Shown: piece after piece, positions 1 to 10,843 of the stretch | Position numbering within the stretch: position 1 is the first letter of the stretch | Layout: every line of letters starts with the position of its first letter | DNA from: Selaginella moellendorffii | Lineage: Eukaryota; Streptophyta; Lycopodiopsida; Selaginellales; Selaginellaceae | Length of the DNA stretch: 64,000 nucleotides | Reading direction: 5' to 3' | Assembly (NCBI RefSeq): GCF_000143415.4 | Contig: NW_003314352.1 | Span: 53,602-117,601 of the forward strand | Position numbers and translations under genes: made by a program | The notes under the pieces: model-generated | Databases searched by the model: none | What the model saw: only the letters and a program-made list of their open reading frames with translations | What the model was told of the DNA's origin: nothing

Positions 1-354
1 TGACTCCTTTATTGTTTTGGAGTCTCTATCTTTCCCGTGATCCCAACTTTAGTTGTTTACCACAACAACCTAAGCCAATTTGCTGAGACAAATGCTCATC
101 CGGATCACATCCTCAACTCAATGAGGAAAATCTTGCATTGTTCCCAAGATCCCAAAGTCGTTCCATTATTGGCCCTTTTCTATCCACCACCTCGTCTACA
201 AGTTCACACATGAACTGTAATGGAGAGCCATGTCTTCCAGACTTGCTACTCCTCAAGGATAGGCCCACTCCTCGGACCTTCTGATGCCAACACTAGTGGT
301 GATATACTTGAGCACCAATAAAAGTCGGACTAAGGAACAGCTCCGATACCAAAT
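1..354 (-). mobile_element. Leader and primer-binding region of LTR family A element (runs off left edge)
   Basis: Read on the minus strand, the bases just inside the LTR (about 340-354) are ATTTGGTATCGGAGC, which matches the tRNA-iMet-type primer-binding site (TGGTATCAGAGC) with one change. The remaining sequence to position 1 is closely similar to the stretch after the plus-strand family A LTR at 47155-47500, so it is the 5' internal leader of the same family. No coding frame of substance is seen. The element continues beyond the window. Confidence 0.8.
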
Positions 355-2080
355 TGTAAGCGATTAATTTTTCCATTCTACTTTAGTCACTTAACCACAC
401 CTTCGACCACTTGGAGGAGTCTCACTCACAACCTCCTTAAGTCCAATTCAGGACTTGGACTTGCTAGCCCCAAGAATGGCATCCATGCCACTCAACACTT
501 GCACCTGGTCCAAGTGCTCCACGTGTCCGGTCCCAAGACCGACACCCAAAGGTACCACTGACATCTCGGCCCATTACGCTAAGGCCATGCCCATTCACCT
601 TTGCTGCACTAGTGGTCCAATACCACTTGCATCACCATCCCGTCTCTCCAAGACTGGGCCATCGGTCCACGAGTGGTCATCCTAGATCCACTCCTTAGCA
701 TCTTTAGGATGCCCACAGACCTGGGGAATCGCCTTCCCCAAAGTCCCTTTGTCAATTCCTACCAAGTCCCTTTTTGCCCCTGGCCGTGTTTGCCAACACT
801 GCCACTGGATCGAGGTCCACAGGCCCGACCACTAAGTCCCATGGTCCTCTGGGACTTCCTCACCACACGACTGTGTCCTTGGTCACTACCCCAGAGGACT
901 GCTCCTCTTCCTTTCCACAGTCTAGGCCTTTGGGACAACATTTCGGAACACCGTGGCCTTACGCGAGCCACTTGGGTACTCTCCCCGCCTTTCGCCTTTA
1001 GGTGCTCTAGCCATGGGCTTAGAGCGAGGTTCCATTGAGCCACACCTGGTATCCAAGTAGGTAGTGCCACCCACACTTGGACTGGGAGCATCGGCCAGTC
1101 GATCTCCCGGGGGAACTAGAGCCGGCTCTTGAACACTTCACCAAGCTACCCCGCTTGTCGGTCCGTGTTCACTCTAGTCTTGGACTTCCCAGTGGGCATC
1201 TCATCACCCAACACTGGGTCCGGCCTTCCTGGGCCAAACTAGCCTTTCCTGGCCAAACTGGCTCCACTGCAGTCCTCCCCCTAGTATACTTTTGGAGCTC
1301 ACCAAACCCCCCAGGGTCTGGGAGACGAACGCTTTGGGCTTTCACCCTCTCAGGCTCCGGACTCGGACTCGGACTCGGACTCGGACTCGGACTCGGACTC
1401 GGGCTCGGGCTCGGTCTCGGCCTCGGCCTCGGTCTCGGTCTCGGTCCCGATCTCGGTCTCGGTCTCAGTCTCGGTCCCGGTCTCGGTCTCGACTTCGGAC
1501 TCCATCTCGGACTCCATCTCGGACTCCATCTTGGGTCCATCTCGGACTCCATCTCGGGTCCATCTCGGACTCCATCTCGGACTCCATTTCGGGTCCATCT
1601 CGGGTCCACCTCGGACTCCATCTCGGACTCCATCTCGGACTCCATCTCGGGTCCATCTCAGACTCCACTTCGGACTCCAGCTCGGGTCCATCTCGGGTCC
1701 ACCTCGGACTCCATCTCGGACTCCACTTCGGACTCCAACTCGGGTCCATCTCGGGTCCACCTCGGACTCCATCTCGGACTCCACTTTGGACTCCAACTCG
1801 GGTCCATCTCGGGTCCACCTCGGACTCCACTTCGGACTCCATCTCGGACACTCCCACGTGTCATGTGTTGGTCCTTTTGGGTCCCTTTTTGGAGCCTTGC
1901 CTTTTGCTCGCTTCGTGCTCGTTCCTCGAGCACTTCGTTGGGAGTTCCACTCCCGCTCTTGACTTTTCAAGTTGGAGCTTTTGGTCCAAACGTGTTACGC
2001 TCGTTTGGCTCTCGCTTCGGCCACTACCATGTGGCTTCCTTCCGGCTCCACTTTGGGGCCTAGGGATTTTGTGTCTCACA
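355..2080 (-). mobile_element. LTR family A, 5' LTR
   Basis: It begins TGTAAG and ends TCTCACA, so it has TG...CA termini, and its inner edge faces a primer-binding site at 340-354, making it a 5' LTR read on the minus strand. A homologous LTR lies inverted at 45497-47154, and diverged copies lie at 42471-43810 and 58641-60097. It contains an array of TCGGACTC-like units and a module reading (minus strand) GGTGAAAGCCCAAAGCGTTC followed by CCAAAAGTATACTAGGGGG, shared with family B and C LTRs. Long open frames here (Arg/Ser-, Gly/Leu- or Glu-rich) are translations of the simple repeat and are not genes. Confidence 0.85.
1350..1855. repeat. Degenerate TCGGACTC(CATC) satellite-like array inside the LTR
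   Basis: Tandem six-base (ctcgga/ctcggt) units grade into 12-15-base units such as CTCGGACTCCATCT and CTCGGGTCCAT. The array is purine/pyrimidine asymmetric and stays open in several frames on both strands, which explains the overlapping low-complexity ORFs. Similar arrays occupy the equivalent part of every family A and B LTR here (10140-10360, 23530-23850, 29915-30230, 37370-37640, 44590-44830, 45735-46150). Confidence 0.85.
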
Positions 2081-2084
2081 GCAA

Positions 2085-3789
2085 CTTACCTCTGTATGGC
2101 CATCTTCACGCCACCACATTCAAATCTTGTTTACTTTTGCCTTATGCTCTTCTTCAGAAGGTGCAATCTGCCATTGTTTGCACAACTCCTTAAATATTGA
2201 TTGAAACTTTAGCTTGATAAGGTGGTAGTGCTGGTTTAGGCTTTGAGCCCAATGGAACTCACAAGTCCTTTCACGACCTTCCAATGGCTAACCATTCCCA
2301 AAAAGTGCTTGGACACCATTCTAGTTTGCACCAGCCCCATCTGCCATGAAACCGCGAAAGTTTGCAGGCTTACCAGTCTGCTTTAGGACAAGATCCATTC
2401 GGGAGACAAGATCTACGCCAGAGGCAGGGCCCATGGTAGACATTTTGAAGACGAAGGAGTGCTCTTGCTCATTCACAACTTGGTCTGGAAACAAACTTCC
2501 GTGGATGAACTCGTATGGACCGATCCATTTCAATTCAAGGATAGAGTCAATTTTTGATTGCAACTTCCCCTTTCGAGATTCACACATCCAAAATTTTATC
2601 CTAAACAATATAATGTAAGAAAAAATTATTATTATAACGTATGAAATATAACGAATGTACCTCCTTAGAGTAGTAGTAGGTTGTACTCCTCTTAGTAAGT
2701 CCCGCAAGATAGCCTCGTTTAGTTGAGTCTTTTGGCAACCTGGATTGAGTAAGGTGCTTGCGATAAAATCCTTGAGGACGGTCTTTGAATATGCTTCGGA
2801 GTTGCAAATGAGTTTCTCATAGTCTCTTCCTGCACAGCATCTTTAAAACGGTTGAGAAAACTCCTTTGTATCCCTTCCTGCATTGGATGCATATGTGTGC
2901 CAACATGCACTGCAGCTCTTCCAGCCACTCCATCCCGTGGAAGAAAGTAGTACATCTTAGCCTCGCAGATAGCACGATATAGAGGAGCATTTTTGCAGAA
3001 TCGACACTTGAATCCAACAGCAATGGTGTCACAGGCTGGAAGATTGACTGTAGACCCTTCAAAAAATATAAAGTTTCTATAGCGGTCTCGATTGCATGCT
3101 TCATCCACACAATCTAAATGCCCACCACAATGAACTATAAACACTATGCCTTCAAAATGTTGAAAGTGTGTAGTCTTGATCTTGCACCAATTGTGGACAT
3201 CTTGTTTGGTTTCTATCCCCTTCTATTTAGAATTTGTGCTACTGACAAAAGGTGGTAGCTCGAAGAAAATGTTGCTGTTGTAGGAGGATGGAAGCTCACT
3301 AACAAGCTTATACAAAAACAAGTGCACGTCGATTGAGAAGCATGAAAACTAGAAAATATTGCTAACGGCTTTGAATATTGCTAAAGTTAGAGCTGAAGCT
3401 GGAGCTAGAGCTGGTGAATTCGGCACCAACACTAGCATGACTTCTTCACTTGAACTAGAAAAGGACGAGAGGATAATGATTGACTCTTGCTTCACATTCA
3501 CTTTGGCTAGAGTGCATTTTGGCATTTTAACTGGAGATCCAAACACTCGAATTTCCTTCGACTTGGAATTTTGTAAATCCCATTGTTGTCCACCCTCGCC
3601 CACACCAGAAAAAAGAAACTCCAAGTATGCAACTATACTAGTGTCGTTGCGAATCATAGCCTCTAAAGAAATAGAGCCAAGATGAAAATCAAAACGCCAA
3701 CATAAAAAACTTTTAGAAACAATACTTTGAGAGAATGAAAGAGGTGGGTGATCTCGAAAATGAAGAAGAAACCTCTCCATCCTTCTCAA
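2085..3789 (-). pseudogene. MULE-like transposase remnant
   Basis: Broken minus-strand frames resemble plant Mutator-like transposase proteins. In order: an N-terminal piece (3789-3349) of unclear identity; a Cys/His-rich segment (3144-2719) with CKNAPLYRAICEAKMYYFLP and a following HVGTHMHP motif; then after an AT-rich gap, probably an intron or insertion (about 2690-2600), GPYEF...FKMSTMGPASGVDLV, GFMADGAGAN and finally RERTCEFHW at about 2260, a block typical of the catalytic region of such transposases. Stops and frameshifts separate the blocks, so it is dead. The MULE assignment is from motif memory and needs a profile search. Confidence 0.5.
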
Positions 3790-4560
3790 TAGGTTTTGGA
3801 GTTCTCTCTCTTTATGCTACTTGTGAAAATCCATAGTGAAACATAATTGAAATTTAAATAGAGTAATAAGAAGACAACGTACAAAATGAATTTAAATTCT
3901 ATAGCAAATTTAACATGTTCAAGTGTGATAGTATTAATATTACTGTCATCTATTATGATGTTTGATGCATGTATACACATAAATCCAAGGAAGGATTTTC
4001 AGCACGTGAAGTTTGATAGTTAATAATGATACTAGTAATGACATTTTGCTATAGCGTGTCAAAAAAAGGGATCCAATTTAACTGTCAGTATGTGTGATAT
4101 GTCAAGTTGTCAAATTTTAAATGGTAGATGAGAATAAATCTTGATAATAAATCTTGTCAAATCTTATTCTTCACTGACATATTTGATTCATAGTACAACT
4201 CAAGTTTTATCCATAATTGTGAACACTGCTCAGTGATATTTAAAGCACGTGCCTATTGTTTAGGATCTAATACAACACAAAATAAATTTCTGGATGAGGA
4301 TTCATCCATTCATAGATGGATATAGTACAACATATTTTAATGTGCCTTATTTATACTCTTTAAAGTTCTTATAATGATTCCAAAATATGTACAAAATATT
4401 GATGAGAATGCATCCTTTCTAGATAATTTGTAAAATATAATATCATATCTCTAATAACAGAAATGTTGATAGGTGCTAGTTATATCATCATTAAAATATA
4501 CAAAATAAAGAAGCATAATTTACATATAATAATAATGATAAGATAAAATAAGATCAAAGA
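3790..4560. other. AT-rich stretch, no gene seen
   Basis: AT-rich sequence with short direct repeats (for example ATAAATCTTG twice near 4135-4155). No convincing coding frame, terminal repeats or RNA gene were found. Confidence 0.6.
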
Positions 4561-4614
4561 TATTGTGATGGTTGAGATTTAGGTTATTCGGAATGAATGG
4601 CCAGGATGAGAGAT

Positions 4615-4672
4615 TGGTTAGGGTTAGGGCAGCCGTCAGGATTAGGGTTAGGGTAGCTGCCAAGATTAGGTT
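4615..4672 (+). repeat. Telomere-like TTAGGG interspersed repeat
   Basis: GGTTAGGGTTAGGGCAGCC followed by GGATTAGGGTTAGGGTAGC: two short runs of TTAGGG separated by unrelated bases. The unit is TTAGGG, not the canonical plant TTTAGGG. It may be a degenerate interstitial telomeric tract or chance low complexity. Confidence 0.55.
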
Positions 4673-4679
4673 ACTGTTC

Positions 4680-4930
4680 GTGAGCATGCGAGAGATCGAG
4701 AGATTGAGCATGAAAGAGATCGAGGGATTGAGCACGAAGAAGATCGAGGGATTGAGTGCGAAGGAGATCGAGCGATTGAGCGTGCAAGAGATGGAGAGAT
4801 TGAGTGTGCGAGTTGGAGAGATTGAGCATGCGAGTGGGAGAGATTGAGCACGCGAGCAGGAGAGATTGAGCACGCAAGCGGGAGAGATTGAGCACGCAAG
4901 TGGGAGAGATTGAGCGCACAAGAAATCCAG
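4680..4930 (+). repeat. Minisatellite, ~21-24 bp unit
   Basis: About ten to twelve diverged tandem copies of a unit like GAGATTGAGCACGCGAGCGG. Alternating forms read GAGATCGAGNGATTGAG and GGAGAGATTGAGCACGC. The array accounts for the Ser/Leu/Ala-rich minus-strand frames over the region, which are not genes. Confidence 0.8.
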
Positions 4931-5021
4931 CACGATCAAGAAATCCACCAAGGGTGAGTTTTGATTTGATTGCTTTCACTTCCATTTTTTTCTTCTTGCT
5001 TCTTTCTTGATTGCTTCTTTA

Positions 5022-5215
5022 GGGCTGGCCACCTTAGGCAGTTTTGCTAGCCAAGAGGCTGAGGTTATTTGAATAACATCAGCCCCTCGGGTGGCCAAAT
5101 TGCCCGAGGTCGAGCCCAAGCTAGCCACCTTGGGTAGTTTTGTTGGCTGAGGGGCGAAGGTTATTTGAATAACCTCAGCCCCTTGGGCAGGAAAACTGCC
5201 CGAGGTGGCCAGCCC
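5022..5215. mobile_element. Fold-back (MITE-like) element
   Basis: Two inverted arms of about 85 bp begin GGGCTGGCCACCT at 5022 and end AGGTGGCCAGCCC at 5215; they agree at most positions over their length. Each arm also contains its own small palindrome centred on GGTTATTTGAATAACC, so the element is a double hairpin. No coding capacity. A target duplication could not be identified with confidence. Confidence 0.65.
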
Positions 5216-5324
5216 GCGCTGTTGGTTGTTGGAGCCAAGAAGACACGAGAAGTTTAATTCGGCACTGACAACGACATCACAACATGTCCATTGGCATAAC
5301 AGAGACACATTTACTTAGAGATTC

Positions 5325-5450
5325 ATTGCCTCCACCACCATCACCTCCACCATCACCACCTCCACCACCACTATCACCATCTCCACCACCTCCATCACCA
5401 CCTCCACGACCACCATCGCCACTGCCACCACCACCATTGCCACAATCTCG
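5325..5450. repeat. (CCA/CCT)n trinucleotide tract
   Basis: Runs of CCACCACCATCACCTCCA-type triplets. Read on the minus strand they give Trp/Gly-rich frames and on the plus strand Pro/Ser/Thr-rich frames. This is low complexity, not a gene on its own. Confidence 0.75.
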
Positions 5451-5564
5451 GATGTGATGCCGTTGTTCCTGGCATGCAAAAAGAGATTAGAAACATACCG
5501 ATATTTGTTGCAAGGCCATGCTGTTTAAACAAGTTGTATATATCCGGGTTGACATACTTGGATG

Positions 5565-5900
5565 CTATGCAGACAAGGTTCGTCTGCTGCAACGGCAAAG
5601 TGGGATTTCTTTGATCAAGTCACAAGGGCCGGGCCACTTGAGTGCCTCAAGTGTTTGGTGAATTATTTTTTCCCTTGTCTGCATAACAGTTTCTTGGAAG
5701 CACTTGTCCACCACATTGTCAAGAAGGTCTGCAACTCTTTCAGCTTCAGATTGTTCCTCAAGTTCCCTATCGTAAACACCACTAGATTGCCCAACTTCAG
5801 GGATTTGCACTGGTGGTGGGCCAGTGTGGAGTAAAGGTGGAGGTGGTAGTGGTGATGGTGGGGGCGGTGGTGGTGGCAGTGGCGGCGGGGGCAGAGGCAA
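5565..5900 (-). pseudogene. Proline-rich open frame of unknown function
   Basis: A 111-codon minus-strand frame. The first 25 or so residues are almost all Pro and Leu, followed by an ordinary-looking segment with many charged residues (GVYDRELEEQSEAERVADLL, then a Trp-Pro-Gly-Pro motif). Another open frame downstream (5598-5395) contains a short normal stretch (YVNPDIYNLFKQHGL) before the triplet repeat. The non-repetitive part looks like real former coding sequence, possibly of a mobile element, but I recognise no family. Confidence 0.35.
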
Positions 5901-6024
5901 TAGTGGCAGGCTGGGATCCTATTTAGAGGAGGAAGTCCTTAGAATTTGATAACATGCTTATCAAACATTCTGAGACTCAACAACTTGCTTTTATAGATCT
6001 ATTCTATGTCCCCAATAACACAAC

Positions 6025-6548
6025 TATAGCACATGTGATCATGGGATGAGATTTGGATATATTGTCACCGTGGATCCTTGGAACTTTGGGGGATAAATGG
6101 GGATAAAATAGCCACTAAGGGCTCTTTTATTAAACAATTGCCCCTTTTCCAGTTGGCTTAAGGGGAGAGAGATAAGGTGCGCTACAGTTGGTATCAGAGA
6201 AAATGGCATGGGTTTGATTCCCATTGATTAGTGGCTACTTAAAAATATAATATACCTTTGAGCAAGGTATATTCCTACCCCTAAATTTGAAATCGTACGT
6301 ATTAGGCATCCATGCATATGTCCTTCCTCTTGTGTGGAGTATCCACCGTGGGATTATAGTGCGGGTGGATGACTAGTTACCTCATATGGAGAATATTGAC
6401 ATCTTTAAAGGGGGGTTGGGGGGTGAGTGTAGCACATGTGATCATAGGATGAGATTTGGATATACTATCACCGTGGATCCTTGAAACCTTGGGGGATAAA
6501 TGTGGATAAAATAGCCACGAAGGGCTCTTTTATCAAGCAATTGCCCTT
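6025..6548 (+). mobile_element. TRIM-like element, LTR family D (3' LTR truncated)
   Basis: A 162-bp LTR (6025-6186, starting TATAGCACATGTGATCA and ending GTGCGCTACA) is followed directly by a primer-binding site GTTGGTATCAGAG (6187-6199), about 240 bp of non-coding internal sequence, a polypurine tract (AAAGGGGGGTTGGGGGGTGAG, about 6407-6427), and a second LTR starting TGTAGCACATGTGATCA at 6428. The second LTR is cut at about 6548 by a poly-G tract opening family C sequence. Size and lack of coding match terminal-repeat retrotransposons in miniature. A further LTR copy is at 41156-41312. Confidence 0.8.
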
Positions 6549-7191
6549 GGGGGGGGGGGGTTCCATATACAAGAAGGGTTCTTATATCTAAACCACTATC
6601 TCTACTATCTCTATTATATATTTGGAACCCTCTATAGGAACCCCCTTATAGCTATAGGGGGTTCCAAATATATAGTAGAGATAGTGGGTAGGTTGGGCAT
6701 GGCTAACCAACCTAAGGCATAGTTTAGCTTTTACTTGCATGTCTATCCTTGTTTTGTATTTGGCTTAGGTCTAAGCCCAAGTTCCATTCCATAATAGTTG
6801 GTGGAGTACCCATGTCCTTGTGTTAGGCCATCGGTATGCCAAAATAGCACTAGACTTTGTTTGGCTCTATTTTACATGCTAGTTCTGGCAATGGGATGTT
6901 GGTTGCTTTAGGACTATTCCAAATTGCTCCAGGCTCCTTTCCCTTTGCTCCTTAGGCTGTATGTTTGGGAGTTGCTCCATGGTTTGGTTCTGTCACTTTT
7001 TGGCTCCATTCTTAGGAGTTTGACACCGTTCCTTCATTCAGTGGCCCAAAGCCCTGAACCTCGGGTTCCACACCATTGTCCTATGGACATGTGGCATATA
7101 ACACATGGCATATAAAGAGTTTAGGTTCCGCTTCATAGTTATTGTATGGTAAATCACTATAGAATAAAGGGTAAAAACCATGTGCACTACA
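6549..7191 (+). mobile_element. LTR family C, partial LTR
   Basis: Starts in a G12 run followed by GGTTCCATATACAAG, contains GGGGGTTCCAAATATATAGTAGAGATAGTGG (about 6656-6686, the core module shared with families A and B), and ends GTGCACTACA at 7191 followed by a primer-binding-site-like TTTGGTATTAGAG. The part from about 6740 to 6860 matches 58375-58490. The LTR start is not resolved; it is fused to the truncated family D LTR. Confidence 0.65.
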
Positions 7192-7620
7192 TTTGGTATT
7201 AGAGAATGAGTCTCAATGAGTACTATCCAATGCGGTTGGGCAACTAGTCTCGTTGCATACGCAGAGATGAAAACAATGATCCAAGTGGGTACACATTGGG
7301 TGCAAAGACTTCGCAATCATTCCTTGGGTATGGATTTGGTTACCTTTTTATACCGTAATAATGTGAGCTTGCTCTTGGGCTCATAAGAGGGATTGAGATT
7401 TTCCATTTACACGAATTTGTGATTGGGCTCGTGAGTGAGGCACATTAGCAACTCAAGGTTACACTTTGAGTTGGCAGAATTAATGCTAACCTATCGGTGG
7501 TTCCATGAGTTGTTCCAATGGTTCCATGAGTTGTTCTGTATATCGTGGGTTAAAAGTAAACCTTTCTCTAGGTTTGCTATGAATGGTAAATAGGCTAGTC
7601 CGTAGCTATTTAGCACGGCA
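7192..7620 (+). other. Leader after family C LTR; no gene
   Basis: It opens with the primer-binding-site-like TTTGGTATTAGAG and then has no long open frame. Nothing else recognisable is seen. Confidence 0.5.
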
Positions 7621-9342
7621 CTAGTGGATCCTTCCTAGCCATGATTACAAGTGGACTAACCAAGACTATAGAGATTAGTTTATTGGTTCAAGTAGTCATT
7701 ACCGTGCTTTTTCATAAACTTTTCTTAGATTGGATTGAAAGCAGTGCAAATGCAAGCTTGAGGCTTGGTCAAAGATGAAACCGAAAAGAGAGTCATCGGG
7801 GATGAAGGATTAAACATGTAAATCATTTCCTCTTCTTGGAGAGATAATTTGCAACGAGATGTTAACTCAATGCTTGTGTTCATATCATGCAATCAAGAGT
7901 CCTTACCTTGATGCATGTTGGTTATGTTAGTCTTACAAATGGCAAGTTGTGGGATAGATAGTGGTGAAGTGCTATACCATTTTGTCTAGGCTTGTTATTA
8001 AAGATTTGGGTTGCAATGCTCAATTCTTTTCTAGGGAAACTTGCTATTGCTCCTAGAGTACCTTGGTGATAGATTAATTTTGAGTTTGGTCTAAAAGAGA
8101 GTGGCATGAGCTTGTCTATGTTGTGAACAAAAGTTAGTGGTGTTCAATGTTATAAATCTCTATCAATGAAGTGTGGCATTTGTGTTGCATTTTGTTGATT
8201 TGAGTTGGCACTTGATATTCACATAAACTTTTGAAGTAATGACATTAGTATTGCTCGTGGTGTTGCTTGATTGATGATCAAGACATTGTGATTTTTATAT
8301 CATATCCATGTGATAGTGAGTAATGTGTTTACGAAGTTGCTTGGTTAAATAATGATCAACCCCAAAGTGGTTAATAGTGAGGCTAGTCTACTTGCACGAA
8401 GTAGCATTGTAGTAGCTTTGACTGGATTCTCGATAGTGGTCCATTATGCTAAGTTTAAGTTGGTACCTTGATCGTTGAGAGTTTGCCCATTGAGGTGTTA
8501 GAAAAGATTATAACATTCATTTGCTATGGCTTGTTAGTTGATCCGTTAGCATTTGGAGGAAATTGTTGGATGGAGAAAGTGTGTAGTTGAGGCATTGATA
8601 TTGCTAACACTTGTTAGTGGAAGTGGCATTGTTATTTCAAGTGATGAGGAATTTTTCCTTAAAGCTTGATTTTCCATATTATTTTTCTTGTTAGTGTTTT
8701 AACTTCACATTGGATCTTAAAGGTGGTTGAAGAAGAGTGTTAATGTAATGTGGATGTTTGAAGATATGATCTTTAAGATCAAGCCTTGGATGTTCATTTT
8801 GCATTTTTGCGGATATCGGTGTTGGATATAAAAAATGTGGGCAAGATGTTAGAGGCTTAGGCATACTATGAGTCATGAGAATTAATGTTGAGGTGAACCT
8901 ATGTGAAGTTATTAGTAGGAGGAAGTTGGTTGAATCTTGAAAGTTTGTATTCCTGGACTGAGAATCATTTTTTCTCTATGATGGAAAAATCTCCACAAAT
9001 TTTCTTAGACTTTACCAATAGCTAATTTGTTGATCACTTTGTCCAAAAACCATTCCGTTTTCGTAAGCCAGTACAAACTAGTGAAGGGGTTAGAGTTGAC
9101 TTTGGTTGGCTTATATCTTAGTAGATAGTTTGTATGATGCAACCTGAAAGAGATGCTAACTTTTGGGGTTAAGGCAATTGAGTTGGATAGAATCTGGAGT
9201 TCGTGTAGAAAAGTGGCTGTTGCGCTTTTCTAGAAAGGTGACATTTGTGCCTTTCTTTTATAGTATTATGCTTGGTGGTAAGTTGCACCTTGCATTTTGT
9301 TATACTTTATGAGAGTAGTGAACTCTCATTGATCTTGACTTG
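7621..9342 (+). repeat. Inverted repeat R, left arm (first part)
   Basis: Reverse complement of 39900-41068, with many small differences and a block of about 570 bp (8290-8860) missing from the other copy. Matching landmarks include TTGCAATGCTCAATTCTTTTC at about 8010 against its inverse near 40655, and GCAACCTGAAAGAGATGCTA at about 9138 against its inverse near 40085. No protein family was recognised in its short ORFs. It is interrupted at 9343 by the old chromovirus and resumes at 37725. Confidence 0.8.
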
Positions 9343-10443
9343 TGTAATCCACAAATTTTTCCTTTTCACTTTGCCAGCTTACCTCGTTTATCCGTCCAAC
9401 ACTACCTTGGTTTTTGCTAAGTTCCTTTGCCAAAGTTCCCGCCTATGGTACCAGTTCCTACTTGGTCCTACTTGGTTTCAGCTATTCACTACACAAGCAA
9501 CGGAGCATTAGTCACCCATCCACGGATTCCCAAATCTCTCCCAATCTCCCTCGCCGGGTTACATTGGACTTAAGGTTTGGTTATACTCCCTGCAAGCACA
9601 AGTAGCTAAGCACACCAAGCCTCCAGGTTCCTAACATCCCTTGGTACCACAAGACTTGATCATGGGACCCTCTAAATCCCAAGTCTTAGGTGCAACCCTT
9701 GCTTGGGGATGCCGGGGCGAAACACCATGGCCTAATGGCCCGGTATGGGTACCTCTACCCCCCCACTTACATTCTGAAGGAAGGCCCAAGCCCCTAAGAA
9801 GGGTGAGGATCAATGAGCCACAATGTACTCAAGTGGGGCACCACTCCACATGAGCAGGGAGCACCGCAGTCGGTTTCCCTTTCGGGAGTGGGAGCTACTC
9901 TTGAGCACTTCCTTGGGTGGCCCTTCTAGCACCACCCGAGTCCATGCTCACTCCCACCCAAAGCCCCTCGGCCCCAGTCTCAACCTCAAGTTAGTTTGGA
10001 AGCCCCACTAAAGAGTTCCTTCAAGACTGGTTCTTGGACCTCACTATCCCTACTATACTTTTGGAACCCCCTACACCCCCCCCCCCCCCCCAGGATACGC
10101 ACGCTTTGGGCTTTCACCCCTTGACCTGTATTAGTACTCGGACTCGGTCTCGGACTCGACTTTGGATTTGGTCTCGGACTTGATCTTGGACCCGATCTCG
10201 GACTCGACTTCGAACTCGACCTCAGACTTGGTCTTGAACCCGATCTCAGATCTCAGACTCCATCTCGAACTCAGTCTCCGAGTTGGCCTCGGACTCGATT
10301 CCGAACTCCATCTCGAACTCGGTCTCAGAGTCAGTCTTGGACTTGATTTCAGACTCGATCCCATCCAATGAACTCTTTGTCATTTTGGTCATGCTTTCGG
10401 GGATCCTTTACCCTATGACACCTTGGGGAGTTAGTTCCTTACA
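9343..10443 (-). mobile_element. 3' LTR of old family B element
   Basis: 1101 bp, TGTAATCC... to ...TTCCTTACA. Aligns along its length with the 1148-bp LTRs of the young element, including the TCGGACTC array, a C-rich tract at about 10076-10093 and the inverted form of the GGTTCCAAAAGTATAGTAGG module (10050-10075). Confidence 0.9.
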
Positions 10444-10843
10444 GCTCCACCACCTATAAAAGAAGTTTGATGCCCACATCGACGTCTCTTTTTATCTTAC
10501 GACTTGTTGACCATGTCTCCGAGGGCATCCCCCCACTTCGTGGTGTGCCTAACTTAACCTCCTCGGCCAAGAGCCCATGACAATGGAATATAGGTATCCT
10601 TATACCCCTCACCTCACCACGCCCTAGTATGGGGTCAGGACTTGAACCTAGCCTTGCTTTACTAGGGGGTTGGGATTTGAACCCAACCTCCGTAGAATAC
10701 ATTTATGGATTTAACATCCCCGCGGGGAGTCAGGCGTAGTTCCCTATGCTTGGTCAACCTAGCTAACCCATGCTAATTAACTTATCTTCAGCGCGCTTTC
10801 GGGTCCCAACATATCCCATTTCTCAACTTCACAAATTGATACT
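10444..10843 (-). other. 3' untranslated internal region with tRNA-like T-arm
   Basis: Non-coding region between the polyprotein stop and the 3' LTR. On the minus strand it contains GGTTGGGTTCAAATCCCAACC (about 10662-10682), a hairpin with a B-box-like loop, next to a second diverged copy (CAAGGCTAGGTTCAAGTCCTG). Equivalent sequences lie at 29585-29665, 45115-45195 and 49680-49745. Confidence 0.65.

Noticed and set aside
1077-2200. Long open frames (over 300 codons) rich in Gly/Leu, Arg/Ser or Glu in the LTR arrays
   Set aside because: They are frame-independent translations of TCGGACTC-type tandem repeats, open on both strands, and recur in every LTR copy.
6549-6560. Poly-G tracts as assembly gaps or artefacts
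   Set aside because: Equivalent G or C runs occur at the same position in many LTR copies, so they are a feature of the LTRs, although exact lengths may be unreliable.
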